Assembly: GCF_029351045.1 (NCBI RefSeq)
Contig: NZ_JARKIN010000001.1
Coordinates: forward strand, 62,001 to 126,000
Length of the DNA: 64,000 bases
Direction of reading: 5' to 3'
From: Streptomyces sp. WMMB303
Lineage (GTDB): Bacteria; Actinomycetota; Actinomycetes; Streptomycetales; Streptomycetaceae
Shown: one piece after another, positions 19,979 to 30,140 of the stretch
Layout: every line of letters begins with the position of its first letter
Position numbering within the stretch: position 1 is the stretch's first letter
Translations under genes and position numbers: made by a program
Notes under the pieces: model-generated
What the model was told of the DNA's origin: nothing
Databases searched by the model: none
What the model saw: the letters and a program-made list of their open reading frames with translations, nothing else

Positions 19979-21274
19979 ATGCGGTGGAGGCGAGCCGCGG
20001 GTAGGGGGCTCCTGGCCGCGGTGCTGGTCCTCGCCGGGTACGCGGGGGCGGGTACCCGGGCCGGTGATCCGGCGGTCGGTGCCTCCGGGGCGGGCTCCGC
20101 GGCGGGTCGCGGGCCGCTGACGCTGGTGACGGGCGGGGATCTGACCGGCTATCTGCGCGGGGTCCTGGACGACTGGAACCGCGAGCACCCGGCCGAGAAG
20201 GTCACCCTGGTCGAGCTGCCGGAGGGCGCGGACGAGGTCCGCGCCCAGATGGCGACGAGCCTGCGGTCCGGCAGCGACCGGTACGACGTGCTCAACATCG
20301 ACGTCGCCTGGACTTCCGAGTTCGCCGCCGCGGGCTGGATCGCCCCGCTCGACTCCGGCCGCTTCCCGCTCGAGCGCTTTCTGCCGCCCGTGGTGGACAC
20401 CGCCACCTTCGGCGGGCGGCTGCACGCGCTGCCGTATGTGACGAACGCGGGCCTGCTCTACTACCGCAAGGACATCCTGGACCGGGAGGGCGAGGCGCCG
20501 CCGCGCACCTGGGCGGAGCTGGAGCGGCTCGCGAAGACGGTCGCGCCGAAGTACGGACTGGGCGGCTACGCGGGGCAGTTCCTCCCCTACGAGGGGCTGA
20601 CGGTCAACGCGGTCGAGGCCGTCCGGTCGGCGGGCGGCTCCTTCCTCGCGGACGAGGGTGAGCGGGTCACGGTGGACTCTTCCGCCGCCCGGGTCGGTAT
20701 CGGTTTCCTGGCCCGGGGCGTGCGGGAGGGGTGGATCCCGAAGGAGGCGCTCGCCTACAAGGAGGAGGAGTCCCGCCGTGCCTTCCAGGACGGAAAGCTG
20801 CTCTTCCTGCGCAACTGGCCGTATGTGCACAAGACGGCCGGCGCCGCCGACTCGAAGGTCGCGGGGAAGTTCGGGGTGGTGCCGCTGCCCGGGCCCGACG
20901 GGCCGGCGGCCGGGGTGCTGGGCGGCTCCAGCCTCGCCGTGAACGCGCACTCCCGGCACAAGGAGTCGGCCGCGGCGCTGCTGAGCTATCTGACCAGCGA
21001 AAAGATTCAGCGGCGGGTGCTGACGGAGGGGGCGCTGCCGCCGGTGTGGGCCGACCTCTACACCGATCCGGCGCTGGTGCGCCGGTATCCGTATCTGCCG
21101 ACGCTCCGCAAGAGCGTGCTCGCGGCCCAGCCACGGCCCAAGAGCCCCCGGTACGAGCAGGTGAATCTGGCGGTGCAGGCCGTCGTGCACGACGCGATGG
21201 CGCAGCGGGTGACGCCGAAGCAGGCGGTGGCCCGGCTGGAGCGGGAACTCGAGGCGATCGTCCGCCGCGGCTGA
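19979..21274 (+). CDS. ABC sugar-binding protein with Tyr in place of lipobox Cys
   Basis: The 431-aa extracellular solute-binding protein is of the family-1 (trehalose/maltose, ThuE-like) type. It has a substrate-binding fold with VEAVRSAGGSFL, FLRNWPYVHKTA and a LGGSSLAVNAHSRHKESA hinge. The signal region reads VLVLAGY-AGAG, where lipoproteins of this family have LAGC. Tyr21 is TAC, one base from TGC. Without the Cys it would be secreted or membrane-held rather than lipid-anchored. No permease or ATPase is adjacent in its own operon, and it precedes the alpha-glucoside genes by 200 bases. It may feed that transporter or be an orphan. Confidence 0.85.
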   Translation: MRWRRAAGRGLLAAVLVLAGYAGAGTRAGDPAVGASGAGSAAGRGPLTLVTGGDLTGYLRGVLDDWNREHPAEKVTLVELPEGADEVRAQMATSLRSGSDRYDVLNIDVAWTSEFAAAGWIAPLDSGRFPLERFLPPVVDTATFGGRLHALPYVTNAGLLYYRKDILDREGEAPPRTWAELERLAKTVAPKYGLGGYAGQFLPYEGLTVNAVEAVRSAGGSFLADEGERVTVDSSAARVGIGFLARGVREGWIPKEALAYKEEESRRAFQDGKLLFLRNWPYVHKTAGAADSKVAGKFGVVPLPGPDGPAAGVLGGSSLAVNAHSRHKESAAALLSYLTSEKIQRRVLTEGALPPVWADLYTDPALVRRYPYLPTLRKSVLAAQPRPKSPRYEQVNLAVQAVVHDAMAQRVTPKQAVARLERELEAIVRRG

Positions 21275-21400
21275 ACATCCGCACCGCAGCTCACTCTCTC
21301 CTCTCCTGGCTACTTACGCGTTCAGTAGCACCAGACCCAGGAATCGTGGGGCATACCTGGGCAATTTCCGCATGTTACCGCGGAGTTTTCCGTCAACTCA

Positions 21401-21429
21401 TTGACACCTGTTCGACATGCCTACATAAC
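21401..21429 (+). promoter_or_regulatory. Promoter of the alpha-glucoside operon
   Basis: TTGACA (21401-21406), 17 bases, then CATAAC (21424-21429). It is directly followed by the palindrome ATGCATGCAT (21429-21438) within a repeated CATAAC(A/G)TGC pattern, a plausible operator for a LacI- or GntR-type sugar regulator overlapping the start site. No regulator gene of that kind lies in the window. Confidence 0.6.
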
Positions 21430-21470
21430 ATGCATGCATAACGTGCGATCAACGAGAACAGGCGCCACGC

Positions 21471-23137
<1,667 letters not shown>

Positions 23138-23141
<4 letters not shown>

Positions 23142-24472
23142 GCAGCACCCGCACCAGACGACGGACAGCGACGGCCACCGCCGCGGCACTCGGCCTCGCC
23201 CTCACCGCGACCGCATGCGGTGGCAGCGACGGCAGCTCCGGCTCGGGCTCGCAGGAGCTGAAGGGCCAGACGGTCACGGTCGCCGGGGTGTGGACCGGCA
23301 CCGAGCAGAAGAACTTCAAGAAGGTGCTGGACGCCTTCTCCGAGAAGACCGGCGCCACCACCAAGTTCATCTCCACCGGCGACAACGTCTCCACCGTCGT
23401 CGGCAGCAAGATCGAGGGCGGTAACGCGCCTGACGTGGTGATGGTGCCGCAGCCCGGCGTGCTCAAGCAGTTCGCCGGCAAGGGCTGGCTGCAGCCGCTG
23501 TCCGCCAAGGTCCGGGACACGGCCGAGAGCAACTTCGCACCGGTGTGGCAGGACTACGGCACCATCGGCGACAAGTACTACGGCCTCTACTTCAAGGCTT
23601 CCAACAAGTCGACGGTCTGGTACAGCCCCGACGCCCTCTCGCAGGCCGGAGTCCAGCCTCCGAAGAGCTGGGACGAGATGCTCAAGGCCGGGCGGACGGT
23701 CTCCGACTCCGGACTGCCCGCCTTCTCCGTCGCCGGCGAGGACGGCTGGACCCTCACCGACTGGTTCGAGAACATCTACCTCTCCCAGGCCGGACCCGAG
23801 AAGTACGACAAGCTCGCGGCGCACAAGATCGCCTGGACCGATCCGAGCGTGGTCAAGGCCCTGACCACCCTCTCCGAGCTGTTCAAGGACAAGAAGCTGG
23901 TCGCCGGCGGCGGCAAGGGCGCGCTGCGCACCACCTTCCCCGAGTCCGTCGAGCAGGTCTTCGGCGACGACCCCAAGGCCGGAATGGTCTACGAGGGCGA
24001 CTTCGTGGGCGCCACCATCTCCGGGGACCTGAAGAAGAAGGTCGGCGAGGACGCGAAGTTCTTCCCCTTCCCCGCGGTGGCGGACGGGAAGCCGCCGGTG
24101 GTCGGCGGCGGTGACGCGGCCACGGTCCTCAAGTCCGGCAAGCACCGCAAGGCCGGGATGAAGCTCGTCGAGTTCCTCGCGACGCCCGAGGCCGCCGAGA
24201 TCTGGGCCGGGGCCGGGGGCTTCCTCTCCCCCAACAAGAGCGTGAAGCCCGAGGCCTACCAGGACGACGTGACCCGCAAGACCGCCGACTCGCTGATCAA
24301 GGCAGGGAACTCGGTCCGCTTCGACATGTCCGACCAGGCACCGGCCGCCTTCGGCGGCACCGCCGGCACCGGCGAGTGGAAGCTGCTGCAGGACTTCCTG
24401 CGCGACCCGTCCGACCCCAAGGGGACGGCCCGCAAGCTCGAGGCCGCCGCGGCCAAGGCGTACAAGGACTGA
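23138..24472 (+). CDS. Alpha-glucoside ABC transporter binding lipoprotein
   Basis: The 444-aa family-1 solute-binding protein begins with an Arg-rich signal peptide ending ALTATAC, so Cys27 is the likely lipidation site. It has the binding fold of AglE/ThuE-like proteins (PDVVMVPQPGVLKQFA, YYGLYFKASNKSTVWY, LVEFLATPEAAEIW). ATG at 23138 overlaps the glucosidase stop, and AAGGGAAA precedes it. It should capture alpha-glucosides for the two permeases that follow. Confidence 0.93.
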
Positions 24473-24480
24473 GGCCCGGA

Positions 24481-25875
24481 ATGCCAGCCACTCCTGTGCA
24501 GGCCCCCGACCGCCCGGCAGCGCAGCCGGGCGGGCCGGGGCCGGCCGCCGGCGAACCGAAGGACAGCCCGCGCCGCCGGGCCGCGCGCCGCCGACGCCTG
24601 GTCGCCCTGCTCTTCCTGCTCCCCGCGCTACTGCTGCTCGGGGCCCTCGTCGCATACCCGATCCTCTTCACGGCCGGACGCAGCCTCTTCGACGCCTCGG
24701 GCACGCGCTTCGTCGGCGTGGAGAACTACACGGAGATGTTCCGTGACCCGGCCACGCTCAAGGCGATACGCAACACCACCATCTGGGTCGTCATCGCGCC
24801 GCTTGTACTGACCGGGCTCGGCCTGATCCTCGCCGTGCTCACCGAGAAGATCCGCTGGGCCACCGCGTTCAAGCTGGTGCTGTTCATGCCGATGGCGATC
24901 TCCTTCCTCGCCGCGGGCATCATCTTCCGCGTCGTCTACGAGCAGGACCCCGACCGGGGTGTGCTCAACGCGGTCGCCGTCGGTGTGCACGACGCCTTCG
25001 AGGAGAGCGCCGGCTATCCGACCGCCCGCCCCAAGGACGCCACCGTGCTGGCCAAGGACAAGGGCGGCGCGTACACGACGAAGGACAAGGCGTCGCCGGG
25101 CAACACGGTCAACCTCGGCCTGGTCGGCGTCCCGCCCAAGGACCTGCCCAAGGACGCCGAGCCCGCACGCGCGGCGTCGAAGGCCACCGCCGGCGGCTCC
25201 GAGCTGCGCGGTGTGGTCTGGGTGGACTTCACCCTCGGCGGCGGCGGAAAGCCGGGACAGGTGGACCCGAAGGAGAAGGGCCTGCCGCAACTGGCGTTGG
25301 AGGCGGTCGACGCGGACGGAAAGGTCGTGGCCGAGACGACCACCGCGGCCGACGGCTCCTACCGCTTCCAGGGCCTCTCGGGCGGCGACTACGCCGTCCG
25401 GCTGCCCGCGAAGAACTTCGCCGAGCCCTACGGGGGCGTGGAGTGGCTCGGTCCCACTCTCATCACCCCGGCGATCATCGGCGCCTACCTGTGGATCTGG
25501 ACAGGCTTCGCGCTGGTGCTGATCGGGGCGGGGCTCTCCGCCATGCCGCGGGACGTGATCGAGGCCGCCAAGATCGACGGCGCGAACGAGTGGCAGATCT
25601 TCCGCAGGATCACCGTGCCGCTGCTGGCCCCCGTGCTCGGGGTGGTCTTCGTGACGCAGGTGATCAATGTGATGAAGGTCTTCGACCTCGTCTACATCAT
25701 CGCCCCCGGTCCTGTGCAGCAGGACGCCAACGTCCTGGCGCTGCAGATGTGGCTGGTCTCCTTCGGCGGCGGCAACAATCAGGGCCTGGGAAGCGCGCTC
25801 GGCGTCCTGCTGCTGCTTCTGGTGGTGCCCGCCATGATCCTCAACATCCGACGCTTCCGCAGGAGCAATTCATGA
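24481..25875 (+). CDS. MalF-type sugar permease with a B-repeat-like insertion
   Basis: The 464-aa inner-membrane component has TM1 at ~40-65 and the permease EAA loop (VIEAAKIDGANEWQIFRRIT) in the C-terminal half. Between TM3 and TM4 lies an extracytoplasmic insertion of about 150 residues. Part of it (~241-318: GVVWVDF, LPQLALEAVDADGKVV, ADGSYRFQGLSGGDYAVRL) has the pattern of SdrD-B/Cna-B collagen-binding-type beta sandwiches. It partners the next permease. The ATPase is not encoded here and is presumably a shared MsiK-type protein elsewhere. Confidence 0.9.
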   Translation: MPATPVQAPDRPAAQPGGPGPAAGEPKDSPRRRAARRRRLVALLFLLPALLLLGALVAYPILFTAGRSLFDASGTRFVGVENYTEMFRDPATLKAIRNTTIWVVIAPLVLTGLGLILAVLTEKIRWATAFKLVLFMPMAISFLAAGIIFRVVYEQDPDRGVLNAVAVGVHDAFEESAGYPTARPKDATVLAKDKGGAYTTKDKASPGNTVNLGLVGVPPKDLPKDAEPARAASKATAGGSELRGVVWVDFTLGGGGKPGQVDPKEKGLPQLALEAVDADGKVVAETTTAADGSYRFQGLSGGDYAVRLPAKNFAEPYGGVEWLGPTLITPAIIGAYLWIWTGFALVLIGAGLSAMPRDVIEAAKIDGANEWQIFRRITVPLLAPVLGVVFVTQVINVMKVFDLVYIIAPGPVQQDANVLALQMWLVSFGGGNNQGLGSALGVLLLLLVVPAMILNIRRFRRSNS

Positions 25876-26762
25876 CCGCCCTCCCCACCTCGGCTCCCAC
25901 CAGGCCCGGGCGGGCGCGGCCGGTGACCTGGCTGCTGCGGCAACTGAGCCGCGGCCTGGTGCAGTTCCTCCTCGTGGTCATCGGACTGCTGTGGCTCACG
26001 CCGGCCTTCGGGCTCTTCATCGGCTCCCTGCGGCCGGACGAGGACAATGCGGCCAGCGGCTGGTGGAACGCTCTGACCGACCCCGGCAGCCTGTCCTTCG
26101 AGGGCTACAGCGCGCTGCTGGAGAACTCCGGCATCGTCGACTCCTTCTGGAACACCGTCATGATCTCGGTGCCCGCCACGGTCACCGTCGTGGTGGTCGC
26201 GGCCCTGGCCGGATACGCCTTCGCCTGGCTGGAGTTCCCCGGCCGGGACGCGATCTTCCTGGTCGTGGTGGGCATGCTCGTGGTGCCCGTCCAGGTCGGT
26301 CTGCTGCCGGTGGCCAAGATGTTCGGCGCGGTGGGGCTCTTCGGCACGATCCCGGGCGTGGTCCTCTTCCACGTCGCCTACGGGCTGCCGTTCGCCGTCT
26401 TCCTGCTGCGGAACTACTTCGCCGAGATCCCCCGCGAGATGCTGGAGGCCGCCCGGATGGACGGCGGCAGCGAGTGGCGGATCTTCATCCGGCTGGTGCT
26501 TCCACTGGGGCGCCCGGCGATCGCGTCCCTGGCGATCTTCCAGTTCCTGTGGGTGTGGAACGACATGCTGGTGTCGCTGATCTTCGCCGACAGCTCGTCC
26601 CAGCCGCTGACGGTGGCCCTGCAGTCGGAGATGCGGCAGTTCGGCAGCAACATCGGCGTGCTGGCGCCCGGCGCCTTCCTGTCCCTCGTCGTGCCGGTGG
26701 CGGTCTTCTTCGCCTTCCAACGGCACTTCGTCCAGGGGGTCATGGCGGGCTCGGTGAAGTGA
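25872..26762 (+). CDS. MalG-type sugar ABC permease
   Basis: The 296-aa permease has six predicted helices and the EAA motif MLEAARMDGGSEWRIFIRLVLPLGRPAI. ATG at 25872 overlaps the stop of the partner permease. It is last gene of the alpha-glucoside operon and ends with the family's typical QRHFVQGVMAGSVK. No ATP-binding gene follows. Confidence 0.93.
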   Translation: MTALPTSAPTRPGRARPVTWLLRQLSRGLVQFLLVVIGLLWLTPAFGLFIGSLRPDEDNAASGWWNALTDPGSLSFEGYSALLENSGIVDSFWNTVMISVPATVTVVVVAALAGYAFAWLEFPGRDAIFLVVVGMLVVPVQVGLLPVAKMFGAVGLFGTIPGVVLFHVAYGLPFAVFLLRNYFAEIPREMLEAARMDGGSEWRIFIRLVLPLGRPAIASLAIFQFLWVWNDMLVSLIFADSSSQPLTVALQSEMRQFGSNIGVLAPGAFLSLVVPVAVFFAFQRHFVQGVMAGSVK

Positions 26763-26965
26763 CCGGCAGCTGAGCTGAACCGGATCGGCCGGCCGGAGCG
26801 TGCCCGGGCCGACCGACCGGTTGCCGTCTCCTCGCAGCCCGGCCAGTGCCCGCCACTGGTCGGGCCGGACTTCTTTGCGGGGCCGCGGAGCGCCCCCGCA
26901 TGGCGCACGCAGGACCCGGAACTATTCGTTTGCCCCCGCACTGTCCGCTCGGATAGGAAGCTCGT

Positions 26966-27511
26966 GTGCTGAGAGGACGAACGATCGGGCTCAGGGCCCG
27001 GCACGAGGAAGACATCCCGGTGCTGCGGACCGAGCTCTACGACGACGTGGTCAACGCCGCGCGGGCGGAGGGCGGGCCCTGGCGGCCGCTCACGCCCGGC
27101 ACCAAGGACCCGCGGCTCGTGGTGGACGACACCGCGCAGGGATGGGTCCAGTTCTCCGTGGTGGAACTGGAGGGCGGCACGCTCATCGGCACCGCGACGC
27201 TGTGGGGCATCGACAGCCACCACCGGTCCGCGCATATCGGCCTGGGGCTGCTGCCGACCGCGCGCGGCAAGGGCTACGGCACCGACGTGGTCGCGACGCT
27301 GTGCCACTACGGCTTCGTCGTGCGCGGCCTGCGGCGGCTGCAGGTCGAGACGCTGTCGGACAACACCGCGATGCTGCGCTCCGCCGAGCGCAACGGCTTC
27401 GTCCGCGAGGGCGTGCTGCGCTCCTCGGCCTGGGTGCTGGGCGAGTTCCTGGACGAGGTGGTGCTCGGGCTCCTTGTCGAGGACTGGAAAGCGGAACCGG
27501 AGAGCCGGTAG
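26966..27511 (+). CDS. GNAT-family N-acetyltransferase (RimJ/RimL-like)
   Basis: The 181-aa acetyl-CoA-dependent acyltransferase starts with the RimJ/L-like LRGRTIGLRARHEEDIPVL. The acetyl-CoA loop is GLGLLPTARGKGYGTDVV and the C-terminal motif is NTAMLRSAERNGFVREGVLR. The substrate (protein N-terminus, amine or antibiotic) is not predictable. GTG at 26966 follows AGGAAG. It stands alone between the agl operon and the convergent chitinase. Confidence 0.88.
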   Translation: MLRGRTIGLRARHEEDIPVLRTELYDDVVNAARAEGGPWRPLTPGTKDPRLVVDDTAQGWVQFSVVELEGGTLIGTATLWGIDSHHRSAHIGLGLLPTARGKGYGTDVVATLCHYGFVVRGLRRLQVETLSDNTAMLRSAERNGFVREGVLRSSAWVLGEFLDEVVLGLLVEDWKAEPESR

Positions 27512-27568
27512 GCCGACCGGGGTCCTCACCGACTGGTGGGGGCGCAGGATCGGGACTGCTCCGCGGTG

Positions 27569-27595
27569 CGGCGGCCCGGTCCGCCCGGGCCGCCG
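27569..27595. terminator. Bidirectional hairpin between GNAT and chitinase genes
   Basis: An 11-bp perfect G/C stem (27569-27579 with 27585-27595) surrounds a TCCGC loop, placed between convergent stops at 27511 and 27612. Confidence 0.7.
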
Positions 27596-27611
27596 GAACC
27601 GCGATCGTCTG

Positions 27612-28715
27612 TCAACGGCCCTGGAGCGCACTGACGTTGTCGCCGAAGGTCCAGTTCTTCGAACCGTCCCAGTTCAGGGACCAGGTCATCAGGCCCTTGA
27701 GCCGGCCGTCGTAGTGGTTCCACGCCTGGGCGACCTTGGAGGGCGCCAGGTGGCCGCCGCCCGCGCCGGGCTGGGCGGGGAGGCCGGGGACCTGCTTGTC
27801 GTAGGGCACGCGGATCGTGGTGCCCTGGATCACCAGGCCCTTGTCGAGGCAGTCGGTCTGCGCCGTGAAGCCCTGGACGGTGCCCGCGGAGTAGGAGTCA
27901 CCGCTGCAGCCGTACATGCTGCCGTTGTAGTACTGCATGTTCAGCCACCACAGCCGGCCGTTGTCGGCGTACTTCTTGACGATCGGGAGGTAGGCGCCCC
28001 AGATCGAGCCGTACACGACGCTGCCGCCGGTGACATACGCCGTCTCGGGCGCCATCGTCAGGCCGAACTGCGGCGGCATCCGGTCCAGGACGCCGTCGAT
28101 GATGTGGACGAGATTGGCCTGCGAGGTCGAGAGCCGGCTGATGTCGCCGCTGCCGGTGAGACCGGTTTCGATGTCGATGTCGATGCCGTCGAAGTTGTAC
28201 TCCTTCAGGATCGGCACGATGGTCTCCACGAACCGGTCGGCGACGGCGCGCGAGCTGAGGTCGATGCCCGCCGTGGCGCCGCCGATGGACATCAGCAGCG
28301 TCTGGCCCTGCTCCTTGGCCCGGCACATCTCGGCCGGGGTGGCGACCTTGACGGTGGAGTCCATGCCGTCCTCCCACAGCACGGTGCCGTCCGAACGGAT
28401 GACGGGGAAGGCCGCGTTGAGGACGTTGTAGCCGTGGGAGCGGATCCGGGAGTCGGTGATGGGCGTCCAGCCGAAGGGCGGATGGACGCCGTTGGCGGCG
28501 CCGTCCCAGTTCTCCCAGTAGCCCTGGAGGACCTTCCCGGACGGCTTGCCCTGCACCGGGCAGGTCTCGGCGGCCCGGCCGTCCGGTGCTGCGGGGTGCG
28601 GGCGTTCGGCCGCGTGCGGGGCCGCGGCGGTGAGGAGCTGGACGACACAGGCGACCACCACGCCGATACCGAGCAGGTACCGGGGGCGTCGTCTGCGCGC
28701 GGGCGCTGGATGCAT
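27612..28715 (-). CDS. Secreted GH18 chitinase
   Basis: The 367-aa product has an Arg-rich N-terminus plus a hydrophobic core (residues ~13-33), a signal peptide ending near HAAE. A single GH18 TIM barrel follows. LMSIGGAT (SxGG) and DGIDIDIE (Asp176, Asp179, Asp181, catalytic Glu183) are complete, with MAPETAYV, MQYYNG and MTWSLNWD further on. There is no carbohydrate-binding or fibronectin domain, so it is a bare catalytic unit like the class of ChiC/ChiH-type chitinases. It hydrolyses chitin outside the cell. ATG at 28715 is used; upstream codons overlap the operator region. Confidence 0.93.
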   Translation of the reverse strand: MHPAPARRRRPRYLLGIGVVVACVVQLLTAAAPHAAERPHPAAPDGRAAETCPVQGKPSGKVLQGYWENWDGAANGVHPPFGWTPITDSRIRSHGYNVLNAAFPVIRSDGTVLWEDGMDSTVKVATPAEMCRAKEQGQTLLMSIGGATAGIDLSSRAVADRFVETIVPILKEYNFDGIDIDIETGLTGSGDISRLSTSQANLVHIIDGVLDRMPPQFGLTMAPETAYVTGGSVVYGSIWGAYLPIVKKYADNGRLWWLNMQYYNGSMYGCSGDSYSAGTVQGFTAQTDCLDKGLVIQGTTIRVPYDKQVPGLPAQPGAGGGHLAPSKVAQAWNHYDGRLKGLMTWSLNWDGSKNWTFGDNVSALQGR

Positions 28716-28759
28716 GGCGTGTTCCCTCCGCCTGGTGTGGGGTTGCCCAAAGAGTTCTG

Positions 28760-28792
28760 CGGTCCAGACCATTCGTCAATAGGTCTGGACCA
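28760..28792 (-). promoter_or_regulatory. Chitinase promoter with paired 12-bp DasR-like repeats
   Basis: On the minus strand TGGTCCAGACCT (28792-28781) and TGGTCTGGACCG (28771-28760) are direct repeats, each nearly palindromic. They match the dre element TGGTCTAGACCA of the N-acetylglucosamine-responsive repressor DasR. TTGACG (28779-28774) lies between them, with a -10 candidate AACTCT at 28756-28751. Such paired repeats are the known hallmark of streptomycete chitinase promoters. Regulation by DasR is therefore strongly suggested. Confidence 0.85.
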
Positions 28793-28905
28793 CAAGTGCG
28801 AACCGATTTCCGCTCCCGCCGGAGAACCGTTCGCCGCTCATCTGCATCGAACACACCAGGCGCTGACCCGGCCCGCGGGCAGCGGATGCGGACAGAGCAG
28901 GCGAA

Positions 28906-30033
28906 ATGGCGGTGGACGTGCGGAACGGGACGGCGGACGACGGGCGAACGGCGAGCCGTGGCCAGGAGCCAGGAGACGGCGTGGGACACGCGCCGCGACG
29001 CGGCGTGCCGCGGACGGCGTGCGCCGTCCTGTACGGCGACGGACGCCGGCTGTTCGGCCTGGCGGCGCGGGCGGCCGGACTGGCAGCGCTGGGCGGCCTG
29101 CTGGTCACGGCCCTCGGCTTCCTGGTCGCCTGGCCCGCGTTCACCGAGATGCGCCGGGGAGCGATCGCGGCCCGGCGCATGGAGGACTCCTACGGTCCGT
29201 CCGGGCTCCTGGTCCAGGACCTGTGGCTGATCGCCCTGGCCGGACTGCCGTTCCTGGTGCTGCTGCTGCACCTGGGCTGCGCGTCCGTGCAGACCGCCGC
29301 CACCCGGGCGGTGGCCGACCGGGAGGACCACCTCCCCGCTGAAGGCGCCTCCGGACCCGCCGGCTCCCCCGCCACCACCTCCGCGCCCCCGGCCGGCGGC
29401 CGGGGGCGCGGACGCTTCGGCGCGGCACTGGGGGCGTATCTGCTGCGCGCAGCGGTCGTGTGGGCACCGCTGGTGGCCGGAATCCTGGTGTCCGAGTACT
29501 TCACCACCACCCTGTTCAGGGAGTACACCGCGATCGTCCCCAAGTGGGAATACCCCACCCGGTTCGCACTGCTGCATGACGGCGCACCCCTGCTGGGCCT
29601 GGCGATCACGCTGGTACTCCGGCTCGGCTGGGCCCTGGCCCCGGCGGCCGCGGCGGCGGAGCACCTGGGCCCACTGGGCGCACTGCGCCGGTCCTGGACG
29701 CTGGTGTGGGGCGGGGCCACCGCCTGGCTGCGCACCCTGGCGGCCGCGCTGCCGCTGGGAGCGCTCACCGTCGGCGCGTACTTCCTGCTGCACGCCGCCG
29801 CCCGGCCACTGCGCTCGGGGGCTTCCTCTCTCTTCCTGGCGTGGGGCACGGACAACACCTACACCGCCTACTGCGTCGGGATCCTCGCTCCGATCGCTGC
29901 CGCACTGCTGCTGTCCGGCGCGCTGACCCTGCCCCCGGCCCATGTCGTCCTGGCCGTGCTCCGCCACCGGCTCGCCGGGGCGCGGGAGCGGCGGGCGCCG
30001 GGTGACGCGGTCACCGCCGCCGGCCGTGCGTGA
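28906..30033 (+). CDS. Hypothetical multi-pass membrane protein
   Basis: I do not recognise this 375-aa protein. It has about six hydrophobic segments: AAGLAALGGLLVTALGFLVAW (~57-77), LIALAGLPFLVLLLHLGC, LRAAVVWAPLVAGILVSEYF, LLGLAITLVLRLGWALAPAA, a Leu/Ala-rich helix near 285, and ILAPIAAALLLSGALTL. An Ala/Pro/Gly-rich loop follows the second. The arrangement recalls streptomycete membrane proteins of unknown function. It diverges from the chitinase, and its stop overlaps a GTG in the frame of the exporter that follows. Confidence 0.6.
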   Translation: MAVDVRNGTADDGRTASRGQEPGDGVGHAPRRGVPRTACAVLYGDGRRLFGLAARAAGLAALGGLLVTALGFLVAWPAFTEMRRGAIAARRMEDSYGPSGLLVQDLWLIALAGLPFLVLLLHLGCASVQTAATRAVADREDHLPAEGASGPAGSPATTSAPPAGGRGRGRFGAALGAYLLRAAVVWAPLVAGILVSEYFTTTLFREYTAIVPKWEYPTRFALLHDGAPLLGLAITLVLRLGWALAPAAAAAEHLGPLGALRRSWTLVWGGATAWLRTLAAALPLGALTVGAYFLLHAAARPLRSGASSLFLAWGTDNTYTAYCVGILAPIAAALLLSGALTLPPAHVVLAVLRHRLAGARERRAPGDAVTAAGRA

Positions 30034-30140
30034 CGCCGAGGCCCGCTGGGCCGGCACCGGACATGCCGGAGGCCGCGCGCCGTCCGCCCGACCCCCTCCT
30101 GCGGATGCGGAATGCGCACCTGAATGGTTGTCTGAGGCTT

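Noticed and set aside
30030..30140. Longer start for the MFS exporter at GTG 30030
   Set aside because: The added 37 residues are Pro/Arg-rich, and family members start near the first helix. The overlap with the upstream stop keeps it possible but less likely.
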